In this document: positions 53,873-63,797 of the stretch, one piece after another
Numbering within the stretch: position 1 is the stretch's first letter
Layout: the number at the start of each line of letters is the position of its first letter
Assembly: GCF_917563925.1 (NCBI RefSeq)
Contig: NZ_CAKJTJ010000004.1
Coordinates: 88,683-152,682 of the forward strand
DNA length: 64,000 nt
DNA from: Sutcliffiella rhizosphaerae
GTDB taxonomy: Bacteria; Bacillota; Bacilli; Bacillales; Bacillaceae_I
Direction of reading: 5' to 3'
Made by a program: the position numbers and the translations under genes
Notes under the pieces: generated by a model
Told to the model about the DNA's origin: nothing
What the model saw: the letters and a program-made list of their open reading frames with translations, nothing else
Database searches by the model: none

Positions 53873-55177
53873 TTATGATTCCAAGGAAGCATACGACCCA
53901 TCCCCCTCCTTCCGCTGACCCGCCTGAAGTTCTGGGTGGGCTTTGTGGAGGACAGATTTGCGAGTCATGATGAGCATGACGATGATAAGTGTACCGCCAG
54001 ATAACATCATGATCCATTGACTAGGGAAGAGATCTAATAAGAAGCCGAAGAGTACCATTGCGAGTGGAACTAAGGCCGTGGACATTGTCTCCACAATCGA
54101 GAATACTCTTCCTTTATAGTCATCATCAATCTTCCTTTGCAGCATGACCTGTATCGGTGTATTAATGGTCATTAAAAGAACTCCCAAAGAAAACATAATG
54201 ATGATATAAAAGACAATCATGATGGAATAGTTCATATTTAGGAGGAGTGGCAAAGAGATAGCTCCCATTAGAAGACCGACACTTATGATAGCCCTTTTTG
54301 CGACAACTAGAGGATATTGCACGTCTTTTTTCCGCATGGAGAAATAAACGGACATTAACAGCATCCCAATTGACAGAGCTCCTTGAGTGAAACCAAAATG
54401 CTGGGGTTGGAATTTTAGTTTTTCTATCAAGATGTAGGAATAGCCGACCTCATACGCTCCAAATAAAAAGTTGACGAACAGGCCGATCCAGAGAATGATG
54501 ACGATGAGTGGCTGAAAGCGCAAATACTTGATACCTGCCTTCATACTTTGTAATATCGACTCTTCCTTGTTTACTTTTTTTTCTGAAGCATAAAGACGGA
54601 AGTTCATCGTAGATTCCAAAATGACTGCAAGAGAAGACAATACCATGTAAATAACAAGGAATACCGGAATAGGTACTACTCCATATAATAGACCTCCTAT
54701 TGCTGGACTTCCAATGGCAGCAAAGGAGATGGCCATTTGATTTAAGGACATTGCCCTTTGTATTCTTCCCTTATCAATTAGACCGGTAATAGATGAGGTA
54801 AAAGCAATTGCTGAAAAAGTAGACGCGAGTGACAAGATAACCGTTGTTGTGTAAATGGCGAGAAGGGAAAGTCCATGTGTAAGAGTATAAATGAGTAGAC
54901 CAAAAATGGTAATGGTTGTGGCAATCTGTGCTGTGATGACGATCATTTTTTTAGAGTAACGGTCTGTAATGGCACCAACGAATGGTCCTGCAAGTGCCCT
55001 CGGGAGAACATTACATATTAAATTGGTAGCAAAGCTTGTGGCTGAACCCGTCAATTGCAAAATGTAAAAACTGATAGCAAATGTGTAAACTTGTGCTCCA
55101 AATGTAGATATTAATTTACTCATCATAAATGTGTATAAATGGTATGTGGCTCGTTTGAGCTTTAGACTTTCTTCCAT
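53873..55177 (-). CDS. MFS exporter
   Basis: A 434-residue protein with about 12 TM helices, of the MFS_3/EntS-like group. It shows VLPRALAGPFVGAITDRYSKKMIVI (motif A), FTSSITGLIDKGRIQRAMSLNQMAISFAAIGSPAIGGLLYG (motif C region) and a hydrophilic C-terminal tail. It is divergent from an XRE-TPR regulator with twin operators between, which suggests regulated export of a toxic compound or signal. Confidence 0.88.
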   Translation of the reverse strand: MEESLKLKRATYHLYTFMMSKLISTFGAQVYTFAISFYILQLTGSATSFATNLICNVLPRALAGPFVGAITDRYSKKMIVITAQIATTITIFGLLIYTLTHGLSLLAIYTTTVILSLASTFSAIAFTSSITGLIDKGRIQRAMSLNQMAISFAAIGSPAIGGLLYGVVPIPVFLVIYMVLSSLAVILESTMNFRLYASEKKVNKEESILQSMKAGIKYLRFQPLIVIILWIGLFVNFLFGAYEVGYSYILIEKLKFQPQHFGFTQGALSIGMLLMSVYFSMRKKDVQYPLVVAKRAIISVGLLMGAISLPLLLNMNYSIMIVFYIIIMFSLGVLLMTINTPIQVMLQRKIDDDYKGRVFSIVETMSTALVPLAMVLFGFLLDLFPSQWIMMLSGGTLIIVMLIMTRKSVLHKAHPELQAGQRKEGDGSYASLES

Positions 55178-55202
55178 ACTAACACCCCTATTTTTCAGAA
55201 AA

Positions 55203-55219
55203 GTTTAATTTAATTAAAC
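55203..55219. promoter_or_regulatory. operator palindrome 1 (MFS side)
   Basis: GTTTAATTTAATTAAAC, 7-8-bp arms, preceded by AAAA and followed by AAA. It is 25 bp before the MFS start and almost identical to the palindrome at 55257. Confidence 0.65.
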
Positions 55220-55256
55220 AAATCATAACACGCTTTTACTTTTCTTTCAAGGAAAA

Positions 55257-55273
55257 GTTTAATATAATTAAAC
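55257..55273. promoter_or_regulatory. operator palindrome 2 (XRE side)
   Basis: GTTTAATATAATTAAAC with the same flanks (AAAA...AAA), 54 bp from the first, about five helical turns. It contains TATAAT at 55263-55268, so a bound regulator would cover the -10 box of the XRE gene. Confidence 0.65.
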
Positions 55274-55300
55274 AAAAAGAAGAGGGAGTGTCATTTTCTT

Positions 55301-56521
55301 ATGCTTGGAGATCGGATTCGAGAGTTAAGGAAACAACAAAAGATGACATTAGAAGGCCTGGCTGGCAAGGAACTTACGAAGGGAATGCTTAGTTTAATTG
55401 AGAACAATAAGGCAAATCCCTCTATGGAGAGTCTTACCTTTATTGCAAAGCAGCTTGGCGTAGATGTGGCGGAGTTACTAGGGGAAGATAGCTCTGGAGA
55501 ACGAAGAGAGGTATTGGAGCATGCGGAGGTAATTTATAATACACCAAAAACAGAGCTTCCAGAAAAGTATCTTAAATTGTTAGAGCTAATTGAACCATTC
55601 ATTGGCAAACTTGCACAAGGGTACGAAAGCGCTAGACTGTTGGAAATTTACAGCTATGCCCTGCAGCGGGAAAACAAGCATGGGTGGGAAAGTACGTTAA
55701 AAAAAGCAGCTGATATGTATGATCAGATGAATATTTCTGCTAACAGAGCAAGGATCGGTATCTTCCTTTCTGATATTCCATTCTTTGAGCGACAATTTGA
55801 AGAAGCTCTAAAAACATTTCAATTAGAACGAAAGGCTATTGAAGCGAAATACCCCCATATTGAACCTTTAACTCAACTCGACTTAGATTATAGTGAAGCC
55901 ATTCTTTTGTACGCGGCAGGTCATACTAGCTCCGCAATTGAAACGACGGAAAGAGCTATCGCTTTCTCGAAGGAAAAACGAATCTTTTATCGCATTGATG
56001 ACCTATACCGTCTGGCAGCTGCACATACACAAATGGAAGGAAATATAAAAGAAGGAGAATATTATCTTAATAAGCTGAAGATTTACGGGGAATTTGCCGA
56101 TCACTCCTCCTCCCTTTACTTTTATAAACTGTTTAGTGTGATGAGATTAATATCAGATGGAAAATATACACAAGCACTTAGTCAAGTGGAAGAAAGCCTG
56201 TCAGATTCAGAAATACAAACATTTTATAAGCCATGGTTCTATTTAGAAAAGGCCAAAGTACTATACTATCTAAAACGCTATGAGGAAGCATTAACATTCA
56301 TCGAAAAAGTCGTTATGCCGGAAATTTATCACCCGATTGATCTTTCAAGCTATTATATTAAAGAAACTTACCATGCACTAATCCTGTCAAAGCTAGGCAG
56401 AACAGACGAAGCCATTTCTGCAGCCAAAACTGCCGTTCACAACCTTGCACCCCTTCCAGATTCAAAGTTAAAGCAATTTAGTTTTGAGGTATTGGAGAAT
56501 TTAACAAACGAGCATAGATAA
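55301..56521 (+). CDS. XRE-family regulator with TPR domain
   Basis: A 406-residue protein. The N-terminal HTH is IRELRKQQKMTLEGLAGKELTKGMLSLIENNKANPSMESL (about 5-60), followed by helical TPR-like repeats from about 100 to the end (FEEALKTFQLERKAIEAKYP, YEEALTFIEKVVMP). Layout as in RRNPP-type regulators, some of which bind peptides; no signal peptide gene is seen next to it. It probably controls the divergent MFS gene and itself through the twin palindromes. Confidence 0.88.
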   Translation: MLGDRIRELRKQQKMTLEGLAGKELTKGMLSLIENNKANPSMESLTFIAKQLGVDVAELLGEDSSGERREVLEHAEVIYNTPKTELPEKYLKLLELIEPFIGKLAQGYESARLLEIYSYALQRENKHGWESTLKKAADMYDQMNISANRARIGIFLSDIPFFERQFEEALKTFQLERKAIEAKYPHIEPLTQLDLDYSEAILLYAAGHTSSAIETTERAIAFSKEKRIFYRIDDLYRLAAAHTQMEGNIKEGEYYLNKLKIYGEFADHSSSLYFYKLFSVMRLISDGKYTQALSQVEESLSDSEIQTFYKPWFYLEKAKVLYYLKRYEEALTFIEKVVMPEIYHPIDLSSYYIKETYHALILSKLGRTDEAISAAKTAVHNLAPLPDSKLKQFSFEVLENLTNEHR

Positions 56522-56877
56522 GGGGATTTTTGAAGCTAAGGTAACAGGAGGAAAAACATATTTGTTTATTTTTGATTTTGGGGTGGGTTTCTGGGGGAGA
56601 CGTGATGCAAATGTTTGACTGGGAATGGTGTGAAGACCAAACTCAGTCATGCAAGGTCAGAATGTGTGACTGAAATCATGATAATCATCAAACTTAGTCG
56701 CACAAGTGCCTCTTACTGGACTGAAAAAGCAAAAAACTCAAGTTTCAATCCAGCACCCCACTATCGCTCATCTAAAAATACGAAAAAGCCACGTTTAAGC
56801 ACAATTCCCCTGCTAAAATATTTGTTAGCTAGTACAGGAGAGTTTCAGCACCAGCCTCAAACTCCCCCCGTACTCCC
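56522..56877. other. intergenic region with a 51-bp tandem repeat
   Basis: A 90-codon plus-strand frame (56615-56887) has no ribosome binding site and an improbable composition, so it was not called. The notable content is the two-copy repeat at 56609-56706. No clear terminator for the XRE gene was found. Confidence 0.5.
56609..56706. repeat. 51-bp tandem repeat, two diverged copies
   Basis: Copy 1 (56609-56655) and copy 2 (56660-56706) share AATGTNTGACTG at the start and CAAACTNAGTC...CAAG at the end. Within each, TGACTG faces AGTC elements. It resembles dispersed noncoding repeats of bacilli; other copies in the genome are expected but not shown. Confidence 0.5.
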
Positions 56878-57996
56878 TTATTTTTGAAAAGTTTCACTAC
56901 TCAAAGATTGATTCATAATACCGACTCCCTTTCCAATTACCTCATCTATGACGCGTTGGACATTGAGTCCGTCTTGGAAGGTTGGGAGGTGGGCAGGGTT
57001 GTTGCCGTTGATTTGATCAATCCATTTCCAGACTTCGTTTTTGTTGGTTAAGCGCCATGGGCGGAAGGCTTGTTCTGATGGCTTGTTGTTCCAATCAAAA
57101 GCTGTTACTTCTTCGAGTTCCATCTCGTTCCATTTTCCCCCTATCTTTGCATGGCGGAGCGATGTACCTAGCTCGCTTGTGAATAAATGAAGGCTGCCGT
57201 CACGGCCGTGAAGTTTTATGTCAATGGTTTGGTGTTTATTGCCTTGAGGTGTTACCCAGCTTGTGTGAAAGGAAGCTTGTACTCCTTTTGCAAAGCGTGC
57301 AGAAAACGAAACAGAATCAGCTGCCTGATCAATCGACTTTTTCATTGCAGTATCTACTAGTCTTCCATTTTCCATAAAGAAGAGTGTCCCATTTACTTTA
57401 TTTATTTTATCCTGCAAAATGAACTGTGCCATATCTATTAGATGGGAGCCTAAATCCTGTAGGACCCCACCAATTCCGCCTTTTGAAATCGTGCCCCGCC
57501 ATCCTGGAGGGCCATTCAGGCCATAGTCGCCTGAATATTCAAAATACGATTGATAGACATCTCCTATTAATCCTTTCGCCACCACTTCTCGCAGCTTTTG
57601 GATGGCTGGATGCTCACGGTATGTGAAGTTTATTGCATTTACGATTCCTTTTGTTTTTGCTGCTTCATTCATCTCATACGCTTCTATCGCATCCATTGCC
57701 ATCGGCTTCTCACATAACACATGAAGCCCTTTTGCTATTGCCGCAAGAGCGATTTCTTTATGAGAATCGTTTGGCGTTATAATACAAATTCCATTTAGGT
57801 TCTCGTCTTCAAGCATTTGGCGATAATCTGCATAAACCCTTTCCACTTCGTACTTCTTTGCCATATTTTGTGCGCTTTCCCCCGTCTTGCTACAAATCGC
57901 CGCTATTGCTACATCTGGATGCATTTGAAGAACAGGCAAATACCACAAATCCGCAAACCAACTAGCTCCAACAACACCAACGTTTACTTTACTCAA
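56878..57996 (-). CDS. Gfo/Idh/MocA-family oxidoreductase (gene 2)
   Basis: A 372-residue NAD(P)-dependent dehydrogenase: Rossmann VNVGVVGASWFADLWYLP, LCEKPMA (catalytic Lys in the EKP motif near residue 96), and GGVLQDLGSHLIDMAQF (catalytic His). TTG start with GGAGG 9 nt upstream. It is last in the sugar operon, 22 bp after its paralogue. Probably oxidises a sugar or inositol-like compound; substrate unknown. Confidence 0.9.
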   Translation of the reverse strand: MSKVNVGVVGASWFADLWYLPVLQMHPDVAIAAICSKTGESAQNMAKKYEVERVYADYRQMLEDENLNGICIITPNDSHKEIALAAIAKGLHVLCEKPMAMDAIEAYEMNEAAKTKGIVNAINFTYREHPAIQKLREVVAKGLIGDVYQSYFEYSGDYGLNGPPGWRGTISKGGIGGVLQDLGSHLIDMAQFILQDKINKVNGTLFFMENGRLVDTAMKKSIDQAADSVSFSARFAKGVQASFHTSWVTPQGNKHQTIDIKLHGRDGSLHLFTSELGTSLRHAKIGGKWNEMELEEVTAFDWNNKPSEQAFRPWRLTNKNEVWKWIDQINGNNPAHLPTFQDGLNVQRVIDEVIGKGVGIMNQSLSSETFQK

Positions 57997-58014
57997 ATGG
58001 TTAATCCTCCTTTT

Positions 58015-58041
58015 GGGTCAGAGGGACTGTCCCCACGACCC
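58015..58041. repeat. GGGAC palindromic element at the end of a dehydrogenase gene
   Basis: GGGTC-AGA-GGGAC-T-GTCCC-CAC-GACCC: two nested perfect inverted repeats spanning the stop region of the gene at 58018, so its last codons (WGQSL) are encoded by the element. Similar GGGAC/GTCCC elements are common at gene ends in Bacillaceae. Confidence 0.55.
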
Positions 58042-59094
58042 ATTTCCAACGTCTATTCGCATCCCTGTTGTTGCTGACTTGATAACACATTCCATAATCT
58101 TTTGATTTTTGTAGCCGTCTTCGAAAATTGGTACGTATTTCAAGGACGTTCCTTTTACATAATCAATAAAATCTTGTAATTGGTTTAAATAATATTGTTC
58201 AGGGACAGGTATTTTTACAAAACCAGATTCCAGATTTTCTTTTGATATCACACAAATTTCTATTTCATCGGGTGTTTCACAACCTACCTTTACTGTCCCT
58301 TTATCTCCAAAAATAGTGACCTCTAATTGGTTGCCTGAACCAATCGCATTCCTTGATGTCACAAATGTACCCATCGCACCATTTTCGAAGGTTGCTTGGA
58401 AGCTGGTAAAGTCGTCTACATCCACTGCTTGTGTTCCACCTCCGTCTACCCTTCTTTCTTTTACAAAGGTGGTCATCATTCCTGCAACAGATTTAAATTC
58501 CCCAATAAAATATCTGGCGCTGTCGATCATATGTGAGCCTAAATCTCCTAAGGCACCAGAGCCTGACATTTCTTTACTAAACCGCCAATTGAAAGGAATC
58601 TCAAAAAGAGGGGCACCCCATTGTTGCAAATAGGAAACAGAAATATGACGGATTGCTCCAAGCTGTCCCTCTTCCAACATCTGTTTCACAAAACGAAATG
58701 CTGGAATATAACGATAGGAGAAACCTACCATACAAGGAATAGGTTTTTTCTCAAAAAGCTCTTTTAGCTCGACAGCCTCTTCAAAATTGACTGTAAAAGG
58801 TTTTTCCGTCATTAGAGGTTTTCCGTACTGAATGCATAGTTTAATTATTTTCGCATGCACCTTATTGGGAACGATGGAAATGATAGCATCAACCTCGGAA
58901 TCTTTAATAAGAGATTCATAATCTGTAAATCTACGTTCACTTGGTACCTCATACTTGTTGGCCACAGTATGAAGGGCTTTCTCATTTACATCACACAGTG
59001 CTGTAACCTTCACATCGTGTAATTTTGATAATAGATTAAGATGATGATTAGCCATTCCCCCTAATCCAATTATACCAAACTTCATTTCTCCCAT
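58018..59094 (-). CDS. Gfo/Idh/MocA-family oxidoreductase (gene 1)
   Basis: A 358-residue dehydrogenase: KFGIIGLGGMANHHLNLL, MTEKPFTVNFEEA (EKP motif), MVGFSYRYIPAFR and GALGDLGSHMIDSARYF. It is between the sugar-binding lipoprotein (37 bp upstream) and a paralogue. The pair may oxidise and epimerise the imported sugar, as pairs of these enzymes do in inositol and rare-sugar pathways (inference). Its 3' end lies in a palindromic element. Confidence 0.9.
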   Translation of the reverse strand: MGEMKFGIIGLGGMANHHLNLLSKLHDVKVTALCDVNEKALHTVANKYEVPSERRFTDYESLIKDSEVDAIISIVPNKVHAKIIKLCIQYGKPLMTEKPFTVNFEEAVELKELFEKKPIPCMVGFSYRYIPAFRFVKQMLEEGQLGAIRHISVSYLQQWGAPLFEIPFNWRFSKEMSGSGALGDLGSHMIDSARYFIGEFKSVAGMMTTFVKERRVDGGGTQAVDVDDFTSFQATFENGAMGTFVTSRNAIGSGNQLEVTIFGDKGTVKVGCETPDEIEICVISKENLESGFVKIPVPEQYYLNQLQDFIDYVKGTSLKYVPIFEDGYKNQKIMECVIKSATTGMRIDVGNGSWGQSL

Positions 59095-59131
59095 GTTTTA
59101 CTCCCCCTTTGTTTACTTTAGCGTAAGCGCG

Positions 59132-60409
59132 TTAATTCGATTGTGTTAAAAATGTATCTATCTCTTGTGCTGCCGCATGCAGTCCTTCTTCTACTGACAT
59201 ATTTTTGGAAAATATCAGTCTCATATAGCGAGTATATATTTCATCTATTTTGCTCCATTCCGCAAGTGGAGGACGTAAGAAGGCATCATCTAAGCTTTCC
59301 ACATATGTTTGTAAATAGGGGTGATCATCATAAAGGTCTGCTACTTCCACATGTTTATTTGTCGGTATAAGTCCTGTTTCAAGCAGCATTCTTTGCGGAG
59401 TTTCGGTTGTCATCCATTTTAAAAAAGTCCAGGATTCCTCTAAATGCTTGGTTCCTTTTGTAATGACTAAATTTTCTCCACCTAAAACAGAACCTCTTCC
59501 TTTTGTAGCTGGAAAAGGGGCAAGGACCGTTTTCTCATAGAGCTCCTTCATGACTTCTTTTTGGCGTATGCTGTAAAACCAGTGACCTTCATCAATGACT
59601 GCATATCTTCCATCCAGCACACCTTCCCATGTAAGCGGGTTTCCTGTAATGAATCCATTTGGAAGATGTCCTTCCTCATACATTTGAAGCAAAATGTTTA
59701 CCGCTTGCACACTTTCTTCACTATCCAAGTACCCAGTCGCCTGTTGATAATTTTCATCCAACAGCTCACCACCAAACGCATAGAAGTAAGCTAAGCTTTC
59801 CCATGCAGAAACCCCACCAATCCCGATGATATAATCATGGTCCTTCACTAAGGTTAGAAGGCCGTCTATCGTAGTAGGCGGAGCTTGGTAGCCGGCATTT
59901 TCGAGCAATTCTCTATTATATATGGCAACTTTTGTGTTGGTATTCAGCGGAACACCATAATAGGCATCCACGTAATAGTTTGATTGCAGTGGTACATCAT
60001 AAAAAAGGGATTTCAATTCCGCAAAATCAGAGAATTGGCTAACAGGATAAATTAGATCAAGCTCTGCAAACGAAGGAAGCCAAGCAATATCCATTCGGAT
60101 AATATCTGGTGGCTTATTGGCAGATGCACGTGAAATCAGGGCAGATTTTAACTGATCGTTATGGGGTTGGCGAACAGGTTTCACGATAATAGTTGGATGT
60201 TCCTCTTCAAAAAGCGGGATGAGTACGTCTTCGAATACCTTTGTTTCTTCTTCATTATATGTGTGCCAAATGATAATTTCAGTTGTATTGTTTTGTTCCT
60301 CCAGCGGCTTACTGCGAGAATCTAGTATGCTTAAATTGCTGCAGCCCGTTACAAAAAGCAAACCTGAAAGTAATAGAAATGAAGCTATTCGTTTTCGAAC
60401 CATCACCAC
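59132..60409 (-). CDS. sugar ABC transporter substrate-binding lipoprotein
   Basis: A 425-residue family 1 binding protein: signal peptide with lipobox LLFVTGCSN (Cys near residue 23), IIIWHTYNEEE, PDIIRMDIAWLPSFAELD, and GGENLVITKGTKHLEESWTFLKWMTT. GGGAGGTG precedes three possible starts (GTG 60409, GTG 60406, ATG 60403). No permease or ATPase genes are in the window; they may lie beyond the right edge or elsewhere. Confidence 0.92.
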   Translation of the reverse strand: MVMVRKRIASFLLLSGLLFVTGCSNLSILDSRSKPLEEQNNTTEIIIWHTYNEEETKVFEDVLIPLFEEEHPTIIVKPVRQPHNDQLKSALISRASANKPPDIIRMDIAWLPSFAELDLIYPVSQFSDFAELKSLFYDVPLQSNYYVDAYYGVPLNTNTKVAIYNRELLENAGYQAPPTTIDGLLTLVKDHDYIIGIGGVSAWESLAYFYAFGGELLDENYQQATGYLDSEESVQAVNILLQMYEEGHLPNGFITGNPLTWEGVLDGRYAVIDEGHWFYSIRQKEVMKELYEKTVLAPFPATKGRGSVLGGENLVITKGTKHLEESWTFLKWMTTETPQRMLLETGLIPTNKHVEVADLYDDHPYLQTYVESLDDAFLRPPLAEWSKIDEIYTRYMRLIFSKNMSVEEGLHAAAQEIDTFLTQSN

Positions 60410-60421
60410 TTACACCTCCCT

Positions 60422-61954
60422 CTATTTATGGTGCTCTAACCGATAATCCCCAGGAGAATTCCCTGTTGTCCTTTTAAACAATTTACTAAAGTACTTTACA
60501 TCACCAAACCCAGACTCTCCGGCCACCTCATACACTTTTAAGCTAGTATTCTTAAGCAGTTCCTTTGCCTTTTTTATGCGTAAATCGATAACATAATCAA
60601 TAAAATTTTGATGCAAATATCGCTTAAAAAGTATACTGAAATAATTTCTACTTATATGAATATGTGCCGCTACCTTTTGAAGTGTTACTTCATCTGTATA
60701 GTGTTGATGGATATACTCCAACGCTTTTTCAATTAGTTCATTGTCGGCAAATGGCTTTTCATCCTGTTTCGCCATTACCATTTCACAGTCCTTTATTTGC
60801 TGCTTTAATTTTTCCAATAAGTCCTCTACTGTTTCTGCCTTCTTTAACACAGAACATTTATCTAGTAAAAGAGCTACATCCTCGATCTTCCCCATGAATA
60901 ACTGCGTTAGAATATCACAGGCCTCATCCTTCAATTGATCAGGTTCCATCATTTCCTCTTTCCGGTGTACAAAATGCACCTGCAAAAACTCCATCACCTT
61001 TTGCTTATCATAGGGAATGAGGAATTGCTTTAACTGATCACCCTTTAATCGTTTGGCAACATGTTTATTGGAAGAAGTATATGCGAAAATTTCCTCATTA
61101 CTTTGATAAAACCTTCTTTTAGAAGCTTCTTTACAAAATGTAAAGCTCTTTTGTAGATCGTGAATGGATGGAGCTTCCTCATGTCCAATCGTAAAACGAA
61201 TCGTCGTTTTCGCTAGTAACCAACGATGTAATCGTTGTGGTGCATCAGGAAATGCCGGAACCACTACCACTATATCGGCATTATTTAACTGAATACAGAT
61301 ACCATCTTTATAGTCTGAATAAAATGATTCTTGTATCTCATCTAACAGATAGGACTGATACAGCTTTCCTTTTCGCTCCACGATTACTTCTGAACCAATC
61401 ATTTGAATATACATGACCGTCATCGCTTGTTGAGAATTCCATATGGACTGAATAGATTCTTTTTCACCTTGAAGCAACATCCGCTTGAGCTGCTGTTCGA
61501 CTCTTTTTCGTTGTTGTAATGCCTTTGTTTCATTTACTAAGTGAAGCTTCTCTTCAATTACTCGCTCTTTCTTTAGTAGACTTACACTTTTTCGTATGAT
61601 CTGTAAAAAATCCTCCGGTTCTAATGTTGGCTTTAATACATAATCGACGGCACCGTGCTTTAAGCCTTCCCGAACATATTCAAAATCGTTATAGCTACTT
61701 ACTAACACAACCTTCACATTGGGGTAGCGCTTTAACGTTTCTTTCATCAGTGTTATTCCGTCCATAATCGGCATTTTAATATCCGTAATGAGTAAATCAA
61801 CAGCCTGTTCATCCATGGCTTCCAATGCTTTTTCCCCATTTGGAAAATCACCAAGCAATTGAAGCCCTTCCTGTTTCCAGTCCACTGAAGCTTTCAAGCC
61901 AAAACGAATTACAGGTTCATCATCCACAATCATGACGTTATACATGCGCTTCAC
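60422..61954 (-). CDS. YesN-type AraC response regulator
   Basis: A 510-residue regulator. The receiver (about 1-120) has VDDEP and phospho-acceptor Asp in LLITDIKMP, a middle region (about 130-400) is of unknown structure, and the C-terminal AraC HTH (about 410-510) has VTLQKVAAHIHISRNYFSILFKRYLHQNF and VAGESGFGDVKYFSKLFKRTTGNSPGDYR. It overlaps the kinase gene by 17 nt. It probably activates this operon. Confidence 0.93.
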   Translation of the reverse strand: MKRMYNVMIVDDEPVIRFGLKASVDWKQEGLQLLGDFPNGEKALEAMDEQAVDLLITDIKMPIMDGITLMKETLKRYPNVKVVLVSSYNDFEYVREGLKHGAVDYVLKPTLEPEDFLQIIRKSVSLLKKERVIEEKLHLVNETKALQQRKRVEQQLKRMLLQGEKESIQSIWNSQQAMTVMYIQMIGSEVIVERKGKLYQSYLLDEIQESFYSDYKDGICIQLNNADIVVVVPAFPDAPQRLHRWLLAKTTIRFTIGHEEAPSIHDLQKSFTFCKEASKRRFYQSNEEIFAYTSSNKHVAKRLKGDQLKQFLIPYDKQKVMEFLQVHFVHRKEEMMEPDQLKDEACDILTQLFMGKIEDVALLLDKCSVLKKAETVEDLLEKLKQQIKDCEMVMAKQDEKPFADNELIEKALEYIHQHYTDEVTLQKVAAHIHISRNYFSILFKRYLHQNFIDYVIDLRIKKAKELLKNTSLKVYEVAGESGFGDVKYFSKLFKRTTGNSPGDYRLEHHK

Positions 61955-63725
61955 CTCTATCTTTTTGCTTTAAATAAAGCTTCACGACCGTACCTTCTTT
62001 ATTACTTTCTATTTCTACTTTTGACCCTGAATCAAAGTATAGATTCACAGAATCATATACATGATGCAGCCCGATTCCAACAAATGAAGCTGGGGACTGC
62101 TGTTGTAATTTTTCCAATGCCTCTTTCTTCACGCCAACTCCATTATCCATTATCTCTAAGCTGATACCATGCTCCACCCTTTTCCCAACAATTCGAATCG
62201 TTCCGTCCTTTCCAGTCGGAACAAATCCATGGAAAATCGCATTCTCCACTATTGGCTGAATAAGCATTTGTGGAATAAGGAAGCCTTCTATATCCTCTTC
62301 AATGTCCAGCTCTAAATAAAATTGTTGTTCATAACGTATTTGCATAATTTCTATAAATTTCTCGACAATATTAAGCTCTTCATGGAGAGTAACAAATGTC
62401 CCCTTTTTCCCCATATTCGCTTCTAAAAGTCTTATAAGAGCAGACATGGCGGTATTTGCTTTTTCCTTTTGATCCAGCTTCATTAACCATCTAATCGTAC
62501 TTAGCGTATTAAAGAGAAAATGTGGGTTAATGCGATGCTTAATGGCTCTTAGCTCTGCCATCTGTTTTTGACCTTCCACTTCTTTCACCTGTTCTAAAAG
62601 TTGCTCCACTTGGTTAATCATTTGATTGAACTGTAAGCTCATCAGCCCAATTTCATCGGTAGAGGCCACTTTCGTCCGCACATTGAAATTCCCTTCTCCA
62701 ACCTGTTTCATTTGTTGAGTCAATATTTTAATTGGTTCGGTTACACGTTGTGCCGCAAGTAACCCGATAATAATTGCAACCACTCCAAATAGGGAGGTGG
62801 TGAAGATTGTGATCATTTGAATGTCATTTAATTCGCCAGTAATTTCCTCAATCGGCACAATACCAACAATAGTCCAGCCATTACTTATCGGTTGTTTCAC
62901 CCCGTAGTAAGCGGTTTCATCATGGATAAATTCAAATTCATTGACCTGCTTATTTTGAATATGTTGCAAAAGTTCTTCATTTTTCACTGGCTGTTGAATA
63001 TTTTCTAAGGCAGAGTCCACCATTACTGCCCCTTTATCATCTACTACGAAAAAGCGACCAGTTTTCCCAAGCTTAATTTGTTCAATTTTTTCGAGAATGA
63101 CTCGACCATCCAAACCAACTTGAACATATCCGATATTTCGTAGCGTATTAAAATCCTTTAATACTCTATTCACCGTCACGACCAATTCTGTGTTTTGTCC
63201 TGCTCCACTTAATTGATCATATTCCAATCCACGCCACACTAGTTGCCCATCTTTAAGGATAGCTTCTGTCGCCCAGTCCTGATACGAGAGCTTGTATTGA
63301 CTAAGCTTGTAAAAGGAAAATGTGCCGCTCCCCCAGCTTGTTCGACTATCCTTAAGTACATATATGGTTCGGACATAGGAACTAGAATACACAAAGGAGT
63401 TTAACAAAGAATTAATGTATTCATTATTGTTACTTCTTTGCGCAAGACTAAGCTCCTCCTTATCTTGCATCACAATATCCTGCATCTGTTCATTACTATA
63501 TAGTAGATCTGACATATCACTGCCAACTGAAAAAATATACGAAAGAGAATCAGCTGCTTGTCTTGCTATTTGCATAGAAGATTCCCTGACATTTTCCTTT
63601 ACTGCATATGAAGCAGATTGATAGAAAAAATAACTATTAAAAATAGTCGAGATGAATATGACGAGTAAAATAGAGAAAACTACTTTTGTGGCAAATCGGT
63701 TTCTAAATTCTTTCCGTAACATCAT
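61938..63725 (-). CDS. YesM-type sensor histidine kinase
   Basis: A kinase of 595 residues from ATG 63725; AAAAGGG 5 nt upstream decides against TTG 63740, which would overlap it. TM1 about 12-32, a dCache-like extracytoplasmic sensor (about 35-285), TM2 about 290-312, HAMP (about 313-365), then the His_kinase domain AIKHRINPHFLFNTLSTIRWL and a HATPase with PIVENAIFHGF and DNGVGV. It forms a pair with the YesN-type regulator. Confidence 0.93.
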   Translation of the reverse strand: MMLRKEFRNRFATKVVFSILLVIFISTIFNSYFFYQSASYAVKENVRESSMQIARQAADSLSYIFSVGSDMSDLLYSNEQMQDIVMQDKEELSLAQRSNNNEYINSLLNSFVYSSSYVRTIYVLKDSRTSWGSGTFSFYKLSQYKLSYQDWATEAILKDGQLVWRGLEYDQLSGAGQNTELVVTVNRVLKDFNTLRNIGYVQVGLDGRVILEKIEQIKLGKTGRFFVVDDKGAVMVDSALENIQQPVKNEELLQHIQNKQVNEFEFIHDETAYYGVKQPISNGWTIVGIVPIEEITGELNDIQMITIFTTSLFGVVAIIIGLLAAQRVTEPIKILTQQMKQVGEGNFNVRTKVASTDEIGLMSLQFNQMINQVEQLLEQVKEVEGQKQMAELRAIKHRINPHFLFNTLSTIRWLMKLDQKEKANTAMSALIRLLEANMGKKGTFVTLHEELNIVEKFIEIMQIRYEQQFYLELDIEEDIEGFLIPQMLIQPIVENAIFHGFVPTGKDGTIRIVGKRVEHGISLEIMDNGVGVKKEALEKLQQQSPASFVGIGLHHVYDSVNLYFDSGSKVEIESNKEGTVVKLYLKQKDRGEAHV

Positions 63726-63797
63726 CTCAACCCTTTTCAAATCGTTCCTATTTTCCTACTATACTATCTTTCCTAACCAGAGTTAGCAATATCACAC

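Noticed and set aside
56615-56887. 90-codon plus-strand frame
   Set aside because: No ribosome binding site, odd composition, and it lies in a tandem repeat and overlaps the end of a dehydrogenase gene.
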